From NCBI GenBank assembly GCA_964520785.1, contig CAZFQG010000162.1:1-14952 (forward strand): a stretch of 14,952 bases of DNA. The letters are read 5' to 3'. The translations under genes were made by a program, and so were the position numbers. Numbering within the stretch: the first letter of the stretch is position 1; every line of letters starts with the position of its first letter. Positions 7,586 through 14,839 of this stretch are shown here, piece after piece. Source of the DNA: CAZFQG01 sp964520785. GTDB lineage: Bacteria > Planctomycetota > Planctomycetia > Pirellulales > Thermoguttaceae. The notes beneath the pieces are model-generated. The model did not search any database. It saw nothing but the letters and a program-made list of their open reading frames with translations, and was not told where the DNA came from.

Positions 7586-7738
7586 GGCGGAGGCTGGGAA
7601 ACTCCGATCGACGCCGAGCCGTTCCCTGGTGGCGCGCCGCAGGGCGAGCCGACACCGGAACCCGAAACGATTCCGACTCCAACGCCGGAACCGGTCACGA
7701 ACCCGGAACCCGCGTCGCCGGCGGTCCCGGCTCCATAA
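7586..7738 (+). pseudogene. orphaned 3' end of the efflux lipoprotein gene
   Basis: Joined to the codon CTA at 7476-7478, this stretch continues the efflux reading frame as GGGWETPIDAEPFPGGAP, then a tail rich in Pro, Glu and Thr ending in VPAP and a stop at 7736-7738. ALGGGW(E) is the usual C-terminal signature of NodT/OprM proteins, which supports this being the original end. It is now out of frame (107 bp inserted) and lies behind the new stop at 7494. The intact frame with no internal stops suggests the insertion is fairly recent. A hybrid frame from within the element (start at 7484) would also encode this tail, but has no ribosome-binding site. Confidence 0.85.
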
Positions 7739-7774
7739 ACAGACAGCGACATCGGGGGATTTTTTGGAAGAACT

Positions 7775-7800
7775 CGCCGCAATCTTCAATTCTTGCGGTG
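7775..7800 (-). terminator. weak hairpin after the 7827-8165 gene
   Basis: CGCCGCAA (7775-7782) pairs with TTGCGGTG (7793-7800), one G-T wobble, 10-base loop. On the minus strand it lies 26 bp past the stop codon but is followed only by GAGTTCTTCC, not a proper U-tract. Confidence 0.3.
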
Positions 7801-7826
7801 CAACCCGTCGTCACGAACATGCGTAA

Positions 7827-8165
7827 CTAATACCCGTGACGGTAGCCCCACTGACAGTAGTCCCCATAATACCCCTTATGGCAAATACTCACCGAGCCGT
7901 ACCTGGCTCCAAAATAACCCCAGTTGTAGGTCGGCACGCCGAACCCGTAACCGTACCAGTCCCTGCAAGGGTTCCCACCGGTGTAGCGGCAGGGGTTGGG
8001 TGGTCCGACGGAGACTCCGGTTGGCGGAACCTGGTTGTAGGGGGGCTTCGGTTTCAACCACGACCGAAAGGTCGTCCGCAAGTCGGCCGACGCCGCCGGT
8101 CGACCCAGCAGAATGGTCATCGCGAGGAAGAGAAGGAAGACCGTAAGGCGGAAACGCAGTCGCAT
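7827..8165 (-). CDS. small secreted Gly/Tyr/Cys-rich protein
   Basis: This is a 112-residue exported protein of unknown function. The start at 8165 gives a classical signal peptide: MRLRFR, a long hydrophobic core, and an ASA cleavage site before DLRT. The upstream in-frame ATG at 8297 would bury this signal and overlaps the hairpin assigned as the neighbour's terminator, so I rejected it. The mature part is basic and Pro-rich, then turns into a Tyr/Gly/Trp-rich stretch with four cysteines (NPC, NPC, SIC, DYC) that could form two disulfides. It ends YCQWGYRHGY. Comparable short Tyr/Gly-rich secreted proteins are common in planctomycetes, but I recognise no named family. The ribosome-binding site is weak. 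Confidence 0.65.
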   Translation of the reverse strand: MRLRFRLTVFLLFLAMTILLGRPAASADLRTTFRSWLKPKPPYNQVPPTGVSVGPPNPCRYTGGNPCRDWYGYGFGVPTYNWGYFGARYGSVSICHKGYYGDYCQWGYRHGY

Positions 8166-8276
8166 GGCTTTCGTCCGGAAAAAACGGTAGTGGCGGCAGG
8201 GTGAACCGGCAGGTAGGCTTACATCTACTTCCATCGAATCGGGCGGACGTCTTGAATCGGCAAAGCGGGAAAGAAT

Positions 8277-8304
8277 AACGCCCATACCGGTTGGCATGGG
8301 CGTT
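8277..8304 (-). terminator. Rho-independent-like terminator of the esterase gene
   Basis: AACGCCCAT (8277-8285) and ATGGGCGTT (8296-8304) form a perfect 9-bp stem with a 10-base loop. On the minus strand it lies about 50 bp past the esterase stop and is followed by ATTCTTT, a moderate U-tract. Confidence 0.65.
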
Positions 8305-8351
8305 TCGTCCGGATTGGTGAAAATGCTGAAACTGACTCGACCTTAAGGGCG

Positions 8352-9812
8352 CTAGTTGGCCCCCTCCGTCAAGGCCTTGAAGTCGTCCGTCCGAAAGGGG
8401 GATGCGGGAAGCCCGGCGGAGTTGACCAGATTCGGCTGCGCCAGTTCGTGCCAGCCGAAACGGACCGCCACCGGATCGGCCACGTCGGCGCCCTCGACGA
8501 CGATCGTTTCCCCATCAATCGTCGCCTTGGCGGGAACGAAATTCTCGTCCGCCCCGGCGATCGTGAACTCGTTCAAGTCCTTTCCGTCCGAAGCTTTCAG
8601 GCCCGCGGCGTGATCGAAGGAAAGCCGGATTTTGTTCCCTTCCTTTTGCATAGATTTATAGATCGGCCCGGAATAGACGAGGGCGTCGTCCCCGTAGACC
8701 TTCGCTCGCGCCCACAGGGCCAGCCGGTGGCCGACGTCTTGCTTGTTCGTCGGATGAATGTCCAGAAGATCGGCGATGTCGGTGGTCACGGCCATCCCGA
8801 CGTTGTCGAGTTTCTGAAGTGTCATTACCTGGGCTTCCCAAAGCTCGGCACACCTCTCGACGTCACGGCCGGGGTTGGGATTGTTTCGATTGTACTTGTA
8901 AGGAGCGATCTGGACGAAACCGAACGGCAGGCGCGGCTTGTTCCAGGCGGCGCACCAGTTCTCGATCATGGTGGGAAAGATAGTACGATACTGAACTGCG
9001 CGTCCGACGTTCGATTCCCCTTGATACCAGATTGCTCCCTTCACTGCGTAAGGCAATAGGGGTGCGATCATCGCGTTATACAGATTCGCCGGCCGGTGCG
9101 GCGATTCGGCCTGTTTCGGAGTCTCGGCGGCCTTGTCCCAGCGATCCAAAAGGGGCTTCAGAGACGGTTCGGCCTCGAGCGCCTCGCGGCTGGTCCACGC
9201 CTCCGCCGGCGTCCCACCCCAAGAGGTCTGGAGGAGGCCGATCGGCTTCTTCAATTCCTGGTTCAGTGCCCGGGCAAAGAAATACCCAACGGCCGTCTTG
9301 TCGCCGATGGTCTCGGGCGAGCAAACCACCCACGAGCCTTTGCAGTCCGTCTTCGGGGTGTCGGCAACAGCCCTCTCGACCTTGAATATCCGTATTTCTG
9401 GATGATTTGCCGCGGCGATCTCGGCTTCCGCGTCCGTCGCACGCGTCACCGGCCATTCCATGTTCGATTGGCCCGAGCAGACCCACACATCTCCGACGAG
9501 GATATTCTTCAGTTCAGTCCGGTCGCCGGCGGTCGTTTCAATCACCAGATTCGACGGTTCGCTGTCCGCTTCAGAAGGCTCCAAATCGACCTGAAAACGG
9601 CCCTCCTGGTCGGCCGTGGTCTTGTAGGTCTTGCCGTCAAAAACAACATGGACTTCCGTTTCCGGCTCGACCCATCCCCAAATTGGAACTGGCTCGCCCG
9701 CCTGGAGAACCATGTTGTCGCCAACAACGGCGGGCAGCTTGATCTCCGCAATGGCGGCCGTGGCGAGGCAGAAAAAGACAATAAAAAACAACAGAACTCG
9801 GTAAGCGCGCAT
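8352..9812 (-). CDS. sialate O-acetylesterase-type SGNH hydrolase, exported
   Basis: The family removes O-acetyl groups from sialic acids or other sugars; the true substrate cannot be read from sequence. From the chosen start the protein has 486 residues. A signal peptide (MRAYRV, hydrophobic core, ATAAIA) precedes EIKLPAVVGDNMVLQ, the typical N-terminus of the family. Catalytic blocks are visible: GQSNM with nucleophile Ser116, SWGGTPAEAW at 197-206, WYQGES at 262-267 and DIHP with Asp351/His353. An Ig-like region lies between the signal and the first block. The start at 9812 is favoured over the ATG at 9818 because GAGGAG (9820-9825) is 7 nt from the former but only 1 nt from the latter. 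It is transcribed divergently from the HzsA-like operon and probably acts in the periplasm with it. Confidence 0.92.
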   Translation of the reverse strand: MRAYRVLLFFIVFFCLATAAIAEIKLPAVVGDNMVLQAGEPVPIWGWVEPETEVHVVFDGKTYKTTADQEGRFQVDLEPSEADSEPSNLVIETTAGDRTELKNILVGDVWVCSGQSNMEWPVTRATDAEAEIAAANHPEIRIFKVERAVADTPKTDCKGSWVVCSPETIGDKTAVGYFFARALNQELKKPIGLLQTSWGGTPAEAWTSREALEAEPSLKPLLDRWDKAAETPKQAESPHRPANLYNAMIAPLLPYAVKGAIWYQGESNVGRAVQYRTIFPTMIENWCAAWNKPRLPFGFVQIAPYKYNRNNPNPGRDVERCAELWEAQVMTLQKLDNVGMAVTTDIADLLDIHPTNKQDVGHRLALWARAKVYGDDALVYSGPIYKSMQKEGNKIRLSFDHAAGLKASDGKDLNEFTIAGADENFVPAKATIDGETIVVEGADVADPVAVRFGWHELAQPNLVNSAGLPASPFRTDDFKALTEGAN

Positions 9813-9875
9813 TAGCATACTCCTCGATGAAGGAACTTGGTGTGAACCCCGGCCCCTGAGGGGGACGTTTTGGAA

Positions 9876-9905
9876 ATTATAGGCCACTTGGCGGCTCGCC
9901 CGCAA
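9876..9905 (-). promoter_or_regulatory. probable promoter of the esterase gene
   Basis: On the minus strand TATAAT (9881-9876) is a perfect -10 box, and TTGCGG (9905-9900) is a partial -35 (TTG kept) 18 bp upstream. The start codon at 9812 would follow a leader of roughly 57 nt. Confidence 0.45.
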
Positions 9906-9972
9906 GGATGCCTCTTGTCGTGTTCAGAGGGATTGTCCAGACCGCGACCCATGGGAAGGTCTTCCAGAAGTA

Positions 9973-10001
9973 TTGATGCCCGTCGAACTTTCCCTTATGT
10001 T
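9973..10001 (+). promoter_or_regulatory. possible promoter of the HzsA-like operon
   Basis: TTGATG (9973-9978) and TATGTT (9996-10001) are 17 bp apart, each 4 of 6 to consensus. The leader to the start at 10214 would be about 205 nt, which is long. Confidence 0.3.
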
Positions 10002-10213
10002 AGAGGATCAAATGGCGTTTTGCCCGGTGTCCAACGGATAGAGAAGGGCTGCGCGCGGCGAGGGCGCGTTACATCCCAAAGTTCGAGAGGACATCCGACT
10101 GATTGAATTCCTTCGTGATGTCCCGATCCTCGTGCTTCCGTTGGTCCGCCCCTCGGGCTGGGACGGTTCGTGGCGACCGCCCGGCGTTCCTCAAAACTGG
10201 AGGAGAGAGTCAG

Positions 10214-13138
10214 ATGAAGAATTGGCCGCGATTTCGCGTCTTTCTCGCGCTGGTCGGTTTGGGCGGCACCCCGCTGTTCGCCGAAGAAGCGAAGCCAACG
10301 GCCGTCTTCTTGAATGGAAAGGAAACGCGGCCCACGCACGGTTCGGTGACCGGGTTCTGGTTCTATGCCGAGAAGGAAGGGCCACAGGCGGTGCTGAGCG
10401 GCCATCCGCCGAAATCCGCCACACTGGCTTTGAATCAAGGCGACCGCGTCGCGTTGCGGATTCCGCTGCCCAGTGTTTCGGCGGGGTCGGACGTCTCCGT
10501 TCATGCCAGGCGGATGGAAGGATCGAGCGCCGAGGTGCGACTCCGCCTGGGAGGGACCGGCTCGCGCGAGGTCGTCTCCGAGGGAGTCGATTCGGCGACG
10601 TTTCATATTGCGGAGAGCGACTCGCTTCCAGCGGCCCTGTGCGTGGAGGTTGTCGCTGCCGCGGGCCCGACGACATTCCGATTGGAGGCACTTCAGCTCA
10701 CAAGCGGACGGGAATCCAAGGCGCTAGCACTGATCCCCGACCGCCTCTCCTACACCGGGAAACCGGTCCTTTCGTCGCCCCCCATGATGCCGACCATTGA
10801 GCGAACCCTCGTCGAATGGGACTGGCGGATGCAGGACGGCATTCAAACGCCGCAAGAGCCGCGAACGTATGCCCAGGCCATTGAGAAGATCGTGCCGCGG
10901 CTGCAAAGTCTGCTTGAGGAGCTTTCCGCCGATGGGGTCGATGTCACGGCATATCGGAGCGCGTTCGCCAAGTTGACCGAGAAACGTGCGGATTTGAACC
11001 GGCAAGAGGCGGCGTCGGAGGCGGAATGGGAATCGCTTTGGTTGGATATCCATCGTCTGCGGCGAGAGGCCGTCTTCGCGAATCCACTCGCCGACACCGG
11101 TCCGCTCCTGTTCACGAAGCGGGTTCCTTCGATCATGAGCCACCAGCTTACCCAGTATTACGGGTATACCGCGCGGCCCGGCGGCGGGCTGTTCGTTTTG
11201 GAGGAGCCTGGCAAGTCAATGCGGCACCGCGAGCTGACCGGTTCCTTTCCGGCCGGCAGCTTTACGCGGCCGGAGGTCTCCTTCGACGGCGCGACGATTT
11301 ACGTCGGCTTCTGTGTTTGTGAGACGGCCCCGGAAGCCTGGCGCGACCCGGCCGTCATGGACCGGCGCTATCACCTCTTCCGAATGGACGCCGACGGCAG
11401 CGGCGCGGCACAAATCACCGATGGAAGGTTTGATGACTATTTCCCCGTCTGTCTTCCGAACGGAAAGCTCCTTTTCGTCTCGACGCGCCGCGGCGGGTTT
11501 CACCGGTGCGGCGGCGGGCCCTGTTTCGTCTATACCCTTGCGCTTGCCGAGGCGGACGGATCCAATCCGCGGCCGATTTCTTTCCACGAAACCAACGAAT
11601 GGGATCCGTCGGTGCTGGGCGACGGCCGAGTGATCTACACCCGGTGGGACTATGTAGACCGCAACGCCGTCTATTATCAGCAGCTCTGGTCGGTCCGCCA
11701 GGACGGGACGGACGTCCGCATCTTCTACGGCAACAACACGTTCAATCCGGCCGGAGTCTGGGAAGCCAGGGCCGTGCCGGGCTCGAACAAAGTGATGGCG
11801 ACGGCGGCGGCCCATCATGCGATGACCGCCGGATCGATCATCCTCCTGGACGTCACCCGCGGCGTCGACGGGAGCGAACCGATCACGCGACTGACGCCGG
11901 ATGCCCTCTTCTCCGAGACGGAGGCCCCGGTGATGCACGGGGTCGCCGCGCCGGAACCGACTGATTTCGACAAGGAAACGGATCGTTTCTGGCACGCGAC
12001 GCTCGATCCGGACCGGCGGACCGATACTCCGGAGGAACAGAAACGTTGGGTGGGGCATTGTTACCGGTCCGCCTGGCCGTTGAGCGAGAAGTTCTTCCTC
12101 TGCGCCTACAGCTACGACCGTCTGCGAGGCGAGCCGGGACCGAATTTGCCGAATCTGTTCGGGATCTACCTGGTCGACGCCTTCGGAAACAAGGAACTGG
12201 TCTACCGCGATCCGAACCTGTCGAGCCTGTGGCCGATGCCGCTGCGTCCCCGGCCGGTTCCCCCGGAGACCCCGAGTCTCCGCATCGTCGGCGCGGTCCC
12301 GGAGGAAGAGCCGTCCTACGGGACGTTTCTCTTGAAGAACGTCTACGAGAGTTGGCCGAAGCTGCCGGACGTGCCAATCAAGCAATTGCGCATCGTTCAA
12401 GTTCTGCCGAAGACGACGCCCAACGCCAATCAACCCAAGGTCGGCGAAGCGAACGCCTCGCCCGGAAAGCAGGTTCTCGGGACGGTTCCGGTTTACGAGG
12501 ATGGATCGGCGTATTTCAAGGCCCCCGCGAGAATCGGCCTGTCGTTTCAAGCCCTCGACGAAAAAGGCCGCGCCGTCCAGACGATGCGGAGTCTGACGTA
12601 TCTTCAGCCCGGCGAGGTGGTCTCCTGCGTGGGTTGCCACGAGCGCCGAACGGCCGTCCCGGAGCAGATGGACTCCTTCGTCGCCGCCTCGGCGTGGGAA
12701 CCGTCGGAAATCACGCCTGGTCCGGATGGTTCCAATCCCTTTTCCTATCCGATCCTCGTTCAACCGGTCTTGGACCGCCACTGCGTCGAGTGCCACAAAG
12801 CCGAGAAACCGGAGGGAAACGTGATTCTCACCGGCGAGCCGGAGGGGACGTTCACGAAATCGTACAACGTTCTTATTCCCCACGTCGCCTATACGGCGTG
12901 GGGAATGCCGAACAACAACTACGAGCCGCTGACCGAGCCGGATCGCTTCGGAGCGCGCGCCAGCCGCCTCGTGAAGCTGCTCGACGACGGCCACTACGAC
13001 GTCATACTTTCCGCCGAGGAGTGGAATCGGTTGGTCACCTGGATCGACGCGAACGCGCTCTTCTACGGCACGTTCGATCCGCGGGATCAGGCCAGGCAGC
13101 AACGGGGCGAACGCATCGCGGGGCCCGCGCTGGAATAA
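10214..13138 (+). CDS. exported dihaem protein with hydrazine-synthase-alpha-like beta-propeller (HzsA-related)
   Basis: The start is set by GGAGGAGA about 8 nt before the ATG and by a signal peptide (MKNWPRFRVFLALV...PLFA, then EEAK), giving 974 residues; the upstream ATG-like start at 10103 would bury both. Residues ~300-330 begin the conserved block PLLFTKRVPSIMSHQLTQYYG and ARPGGGLFVLE, followed by TolB/WD40-like blades (LFRMDADGSGAAQITDG; DDYFPVCLPNGKLLFVSTRR; WSVRQDGTDVRI) and HRCGGGPC. This arrangement resembles the middle domain of hydrazine synthase alpha subunits. Two CXXCH c-haem motifs follow, CVGCH at 805-809 and CVECH at 857-861. Nothing else in the window suggests anammox, and such paralogues are widespread in planctomycetes outside that pathway, so I call it HzsA-like only. 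Likely a periplasmic electron-transfer or oxidase-like partner of the downstream gene. Confidence 0.82.
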   Translation: MKNWPRFRVFLALVGLGGTPLFAEEAKPTAVFLNGKETRPTHGSVTGFWFYAEKEGPQAVLSGHPPKSATLALNQGDRVALRIPLPSVSAGSDVSVHARRMEGSSAEVRLRLGGTGSREVVSEGVDSATFHIAESDSLPAALCVEVVAAAGPTTFRLEALQLTSGRESKALALIPDRLSYTGKPVLSSPPMMPTIERTLVEWDWRMQDGIQTPQEPRTYAQAIEKIVPRLQSLLEELSADGVDVTAYRSAFAKLTEKRADLNRQEAASEAEWESLWLDIHRLRREAVFANPLADTGPLLFTKRVPSIMSHQLTQYYGYTARPGGGLFVLEEPGKSMRHRELTGSFPAGSFTRPEVSFDGATIYVGFCVCETAPEAWRDPAVMDRRYHLFRMDADGSGAAQITDGRFDDYFPVCLPNGKLLFVSTRRGGFHRCGGGPCFVYTLALAEADGSNPRPISFHETNEWDPSVLGDGRVIYTRWDYVDRNAVYYQQLWSVRQDGTDVRIFYGNNTFNPAGVWEARAVPGSNKVMATAAAHHAMTAGSIILLDVTRGVDGSEPITRLTPDALFSETEAPVMHGVAAPEPTDFDKETDRFWHATLDPDRRTDTPEEQKRWVGHCYRSAWPLSEKFFLCAYSYDRLRGEPGPNLPNLFGIYLVDAFGNKELVYRDPNLSSLWPMPLRPRPVPPETPSLRIVGAVPEEEPSYGTFLLKNVYESWPKLPDVPIKQLRIVQVLPKTTPNANQPKVGEANASPGKQVLGTVPVYEDGSAYFKAPARIGLSFQALDEKGRAVQTMRSLTYLQPGEVVSCVGCHERRTAVPEQMDSFVAASAWEPSEITPGPDGSNPFSYPILVQPVLDRHCVECHKAEKPEGNVILTGEPEGTFTKSYNVLIPHVAYTAWGMPNNNYEPLTEPDRFGARASRLVKLLDDGHYDVILSAEEWNRLVTWIDANALFYGTFDPRDQARQQRGERIAGPALE

Positions 13139-13161
13139 GTCTTAACGGAGGAATTCGAAAG

Positions 13162-14793
13162 ATGAGTATCCCTCGACCCCATCGCCGCACCTTCCTCAAA
13201 GCGGCCGCCGGAGCGGTTGCATGTCCGGCGCTGCTGTCCTGGCGAAAGGCCGGCGCCGCGCCGGTGTCTCTTTCCGCCGACCACCAAGAAGCCGTCAACC
13301 GCCGTCGCCGGATCACCGTCCAATACGACGGCTACAACGCCCTGGGGAAGGATTGGAAAAAGTGGCTCGACTACCGCTTCCGCTGGCTCGATGCGCCGGA
13401 TACCCAGATCGATTCGATCTGGTGGGACGTCCAGCCGCTCCTTAAGGGCTACTATCCCACGCCGCCGGAGTCGATTATCTACCGCTGGCCGGACGAGAAG
13501 ACCGACGTCGTCGCCCGGCTCGTGGAAGAGACACGAAAGCGAAACTACGAAGTCTTCTGGAACCACCGGATCAGCGAAGTCGATCTCAATGCCGGTGGCA
13601 GCGGCGCGGCGTGGCAGGCCGGACCGCATCCGTTCAAGGCGGCCCACCCCGAGTGGACTCTCAAGACCTGGTGGAAGCACGGGCTGTGGAATCTGGCCGA
13701 AGAGGGAATCCGCCGCCACAAGGTGGAATTGCTCCGCCATCTGGCACGGACCTATCCGCTCGACGGGTTCCAGCTCGATTTCGCCCGGCATGTCCCCTGC
13801 CTGCCGCCGGGAAAGCAATGGGAGATGCGCGACCACGTCACGCGTTTCGTCCGCATGGTCCGGGAAATGACCTTGGAGGAGGCCGAAGCAGCCGGCCGGC
13901 CGGTCCTTCTGGCGGCGCGGATTCCGCGGAGCCCCAAGGGGTGCCGGATTGACGGATTCGACATCGCCGCCTGGGCGGAAGAGAATCTGGTCGATATCCT
14001 TTCCCTGGGCAGCCGGTCCATCGAGGTGGACGTGGAGGGATTCCGGTCGCTCGTCGGTGACCGAAACATCAAACTCCAACCCTGCCTGGACGACCACCAC
14101 GCGCCGGACGGCTACCGCTGCCCGGCCATCGAGGTCTACAGGGGGACGTTTTCGAACTGGCTGCGGCAGGGGGCCGATGGCATCATGACGTTCAATTGGT
14201 CGAACGCCGACCCCGAATTGTGCGAGGAGATGGGGGGCGAGGTGGCCACGCCGGCACAATTGCAGGCGTACCGCGAGGCGGGATCGCTCGAAACCATGCG
14301 CGGCAAGGATAAGACGTTCGTCGTCGAACGCCGCGGCGGCTATCCCTGGGCCGAAGGGTATTTCAACCACAACTCCGACGCTCCGCTGCCGATGGCGATT
14401 GAACGGGGAATGCCCTCGATAATCCCGCTGCGGATCGCCGATCCGCCGCCCCAGGATGCCGGCAAGGTGAAGTCGGTCGTGCTTCGGGCCATTCTGTTCG
14501 GAGCGAACGCGGATAACCGCGTTGAAATCCACCTTGCCGGAAAACCGCTTTCGATAGTCGTGCGTGATCCGGATTGGAAGGACCCGCAGATATACTCCGG
14601 CCGCGACGAACCGCCGGCCTCCGGCGGTAAGCTTTCTCGCTACAGGATCGATCCGAACCAGCGGCTTCTCCGTCTGGAGTGTGCCGTCAGGCCGGAGGAT
14701 TGCGTGGTTGGAGAAAATGAAGTGGAAATTGTCTACGGCGGTGACGCACGGTGTGTGCTCGAGAAGCTCGAGTTGGACGTTCGGTACGGATAG
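13162..14793 (+). CDS. Tat-exported TIM-barrel hydrolase-like protein with C-terminal beta domain
   Basis: This 543-aa protein starts 23 bp after the HzsA-like stop, behind CGGAGGAATTCGAAAG, so it is almost certainly co-transcribed. Residues 8-15 hold the twin-arginine signal HRRTFLKA, followed by an Ala-rich core, so it is exported folded, perhaps with a cofactor or metal. The body has features of a (beta/alpha)8 glycoside-hydrolase-like fold: EVFWNHRISEVD, DGFQLDFARH at 201-210, LQPCLDDHHAPDGY from 305 and TFNWSNADPE from 343. Acidic residues at the ends of these strands (Asp201, Asp206, Asp310, Asp311) are candidates for catalysis or metal binding. The last ~120 residues (NRVEIHLAGKPL; RLLRLECAVRPED) look like a beta-sandwich. 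I recall conserved planctomycete proteins of this kind but no characterised member; the reaction is unknown. Confidence 0.75.
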   Translation: MSIPRPHRRTFLKAAAGAVACPALLSWRKAGAAPVSLSADHQEAVNRRRRITVQYDGYNALGKDWKKWLDYRFRWLDAPDTQIDSIWWDVQPLLKGYYPTPPESIIYRWPDEKTDVVARLVEETRKRNYEVFWNHRISEVDLNAGGSGAAWQAGPHPFKAAHPEWTLKTWWKHGLWNLAEEGIRRHKVELLRHLARTYPLDGFQLDFARHVPCLPPGKQWEMRDHVTRFVRMVREMTLEEAEAAGRPVLLAARIPRSPKGCRIDGFDIAAWAEENLVDILSLGSRSIEVDVEGFRSLVGDRNIKLQPCLDDHHAPDGYRCPAIEVYRGTFSNWLRQGADGIMTFNWSNADPELCEEMGGEVATPAQLQAYREAGSLETMRGKDKTFVVERRGGYPWAEGYFNHNSDAPLPMAIERGMPSIIPLRIADPPPQDAGKVKSVVLRAILFGANADNRVEIHLAGKPLSIVVRDPDWKDPQIYSGRDEPPASGGKLSRYRIDPNQRLLRLECAVRPEDCVVGENEVEIVYGGDARCVLEKLELDVRYG

Positions 14794-14803
14794 CGGAGGA
14801 ACT

Positions 14804-14839
14804 ATGAAGAACAAGCTTGCTGTCTTCGCGGTATTCTAA
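14804..14839 (+). pseudogene. 11-codon signal-peptide-like stub (possible 5' gene remnant)
   Basis: Ten bases after the 13162-14793 stop, GCGGAGGAACT leads into ATG and MKNKLAVFAVF, then TAA. The strong Shine-Dalgarno and the Lys-then-hydrophobic start look like the beginning of an exported-protein gene that is cut off. Its last bases overlap the stop of the convergent oxidoreductase gene, which suggests a rearrangement breakpoint. It could also be a chance reading frame. Confidence 0.4.

Larger units (their letters stand above)
9813..10213. other. divergent intergenic region upstream of the esterase and the HzsA-like operon
   Basis: About 400 bp with no gene I can support; the short open frames lack ribosome-binding sites and family resemblance. 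It holds a promoter candidate in each direction (9876-9905 minus, 9973-10001 plus). It also has a small hairpin CCCC-TGA-GGGG in the esterase leader and a CGCGC (10052-10056)/GCGCG (10064-10068) hairpin in the operon leader. Confidence 0.5.

Noticed and set aside
7484..7738. Separate 84-codon gene starting inside the element
   Set aside because: No ribosome-binding site; its first ~33 codons are element sequence and the rest is the displaced efflux C-terminus, so it is a by-product of the insertion.
8166..8297. Upstream start (ATG at 8297) for the small secreted protein
   Set aside because: It would place the signal peptide 44 residues inside the protein and overlap the terminator hairpin of the neighbouring gene.
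11216..13102. 628-codon open frame on the minus strand
   Set aside because: It lies entirely antisense to the HzsA-like gene, has no family motifs and Arg/Gly-biased composition. It is a shadow of a GC-rich coding strand.
12046..13161. Upstream extension of the Tat-exported protein's frame
   Set aside because: This part overlaps the HzsA-like gene in another frame; the Shine-Dalgarno and twin-arginine signal place the start at 13162.
13087..14814. 575-codon open frame on the minus strand
   Set aside because: Antisense to the Tat-exported gene, which has a ribosome-binding site, signal sequence and conserved motifs; this frame has none.
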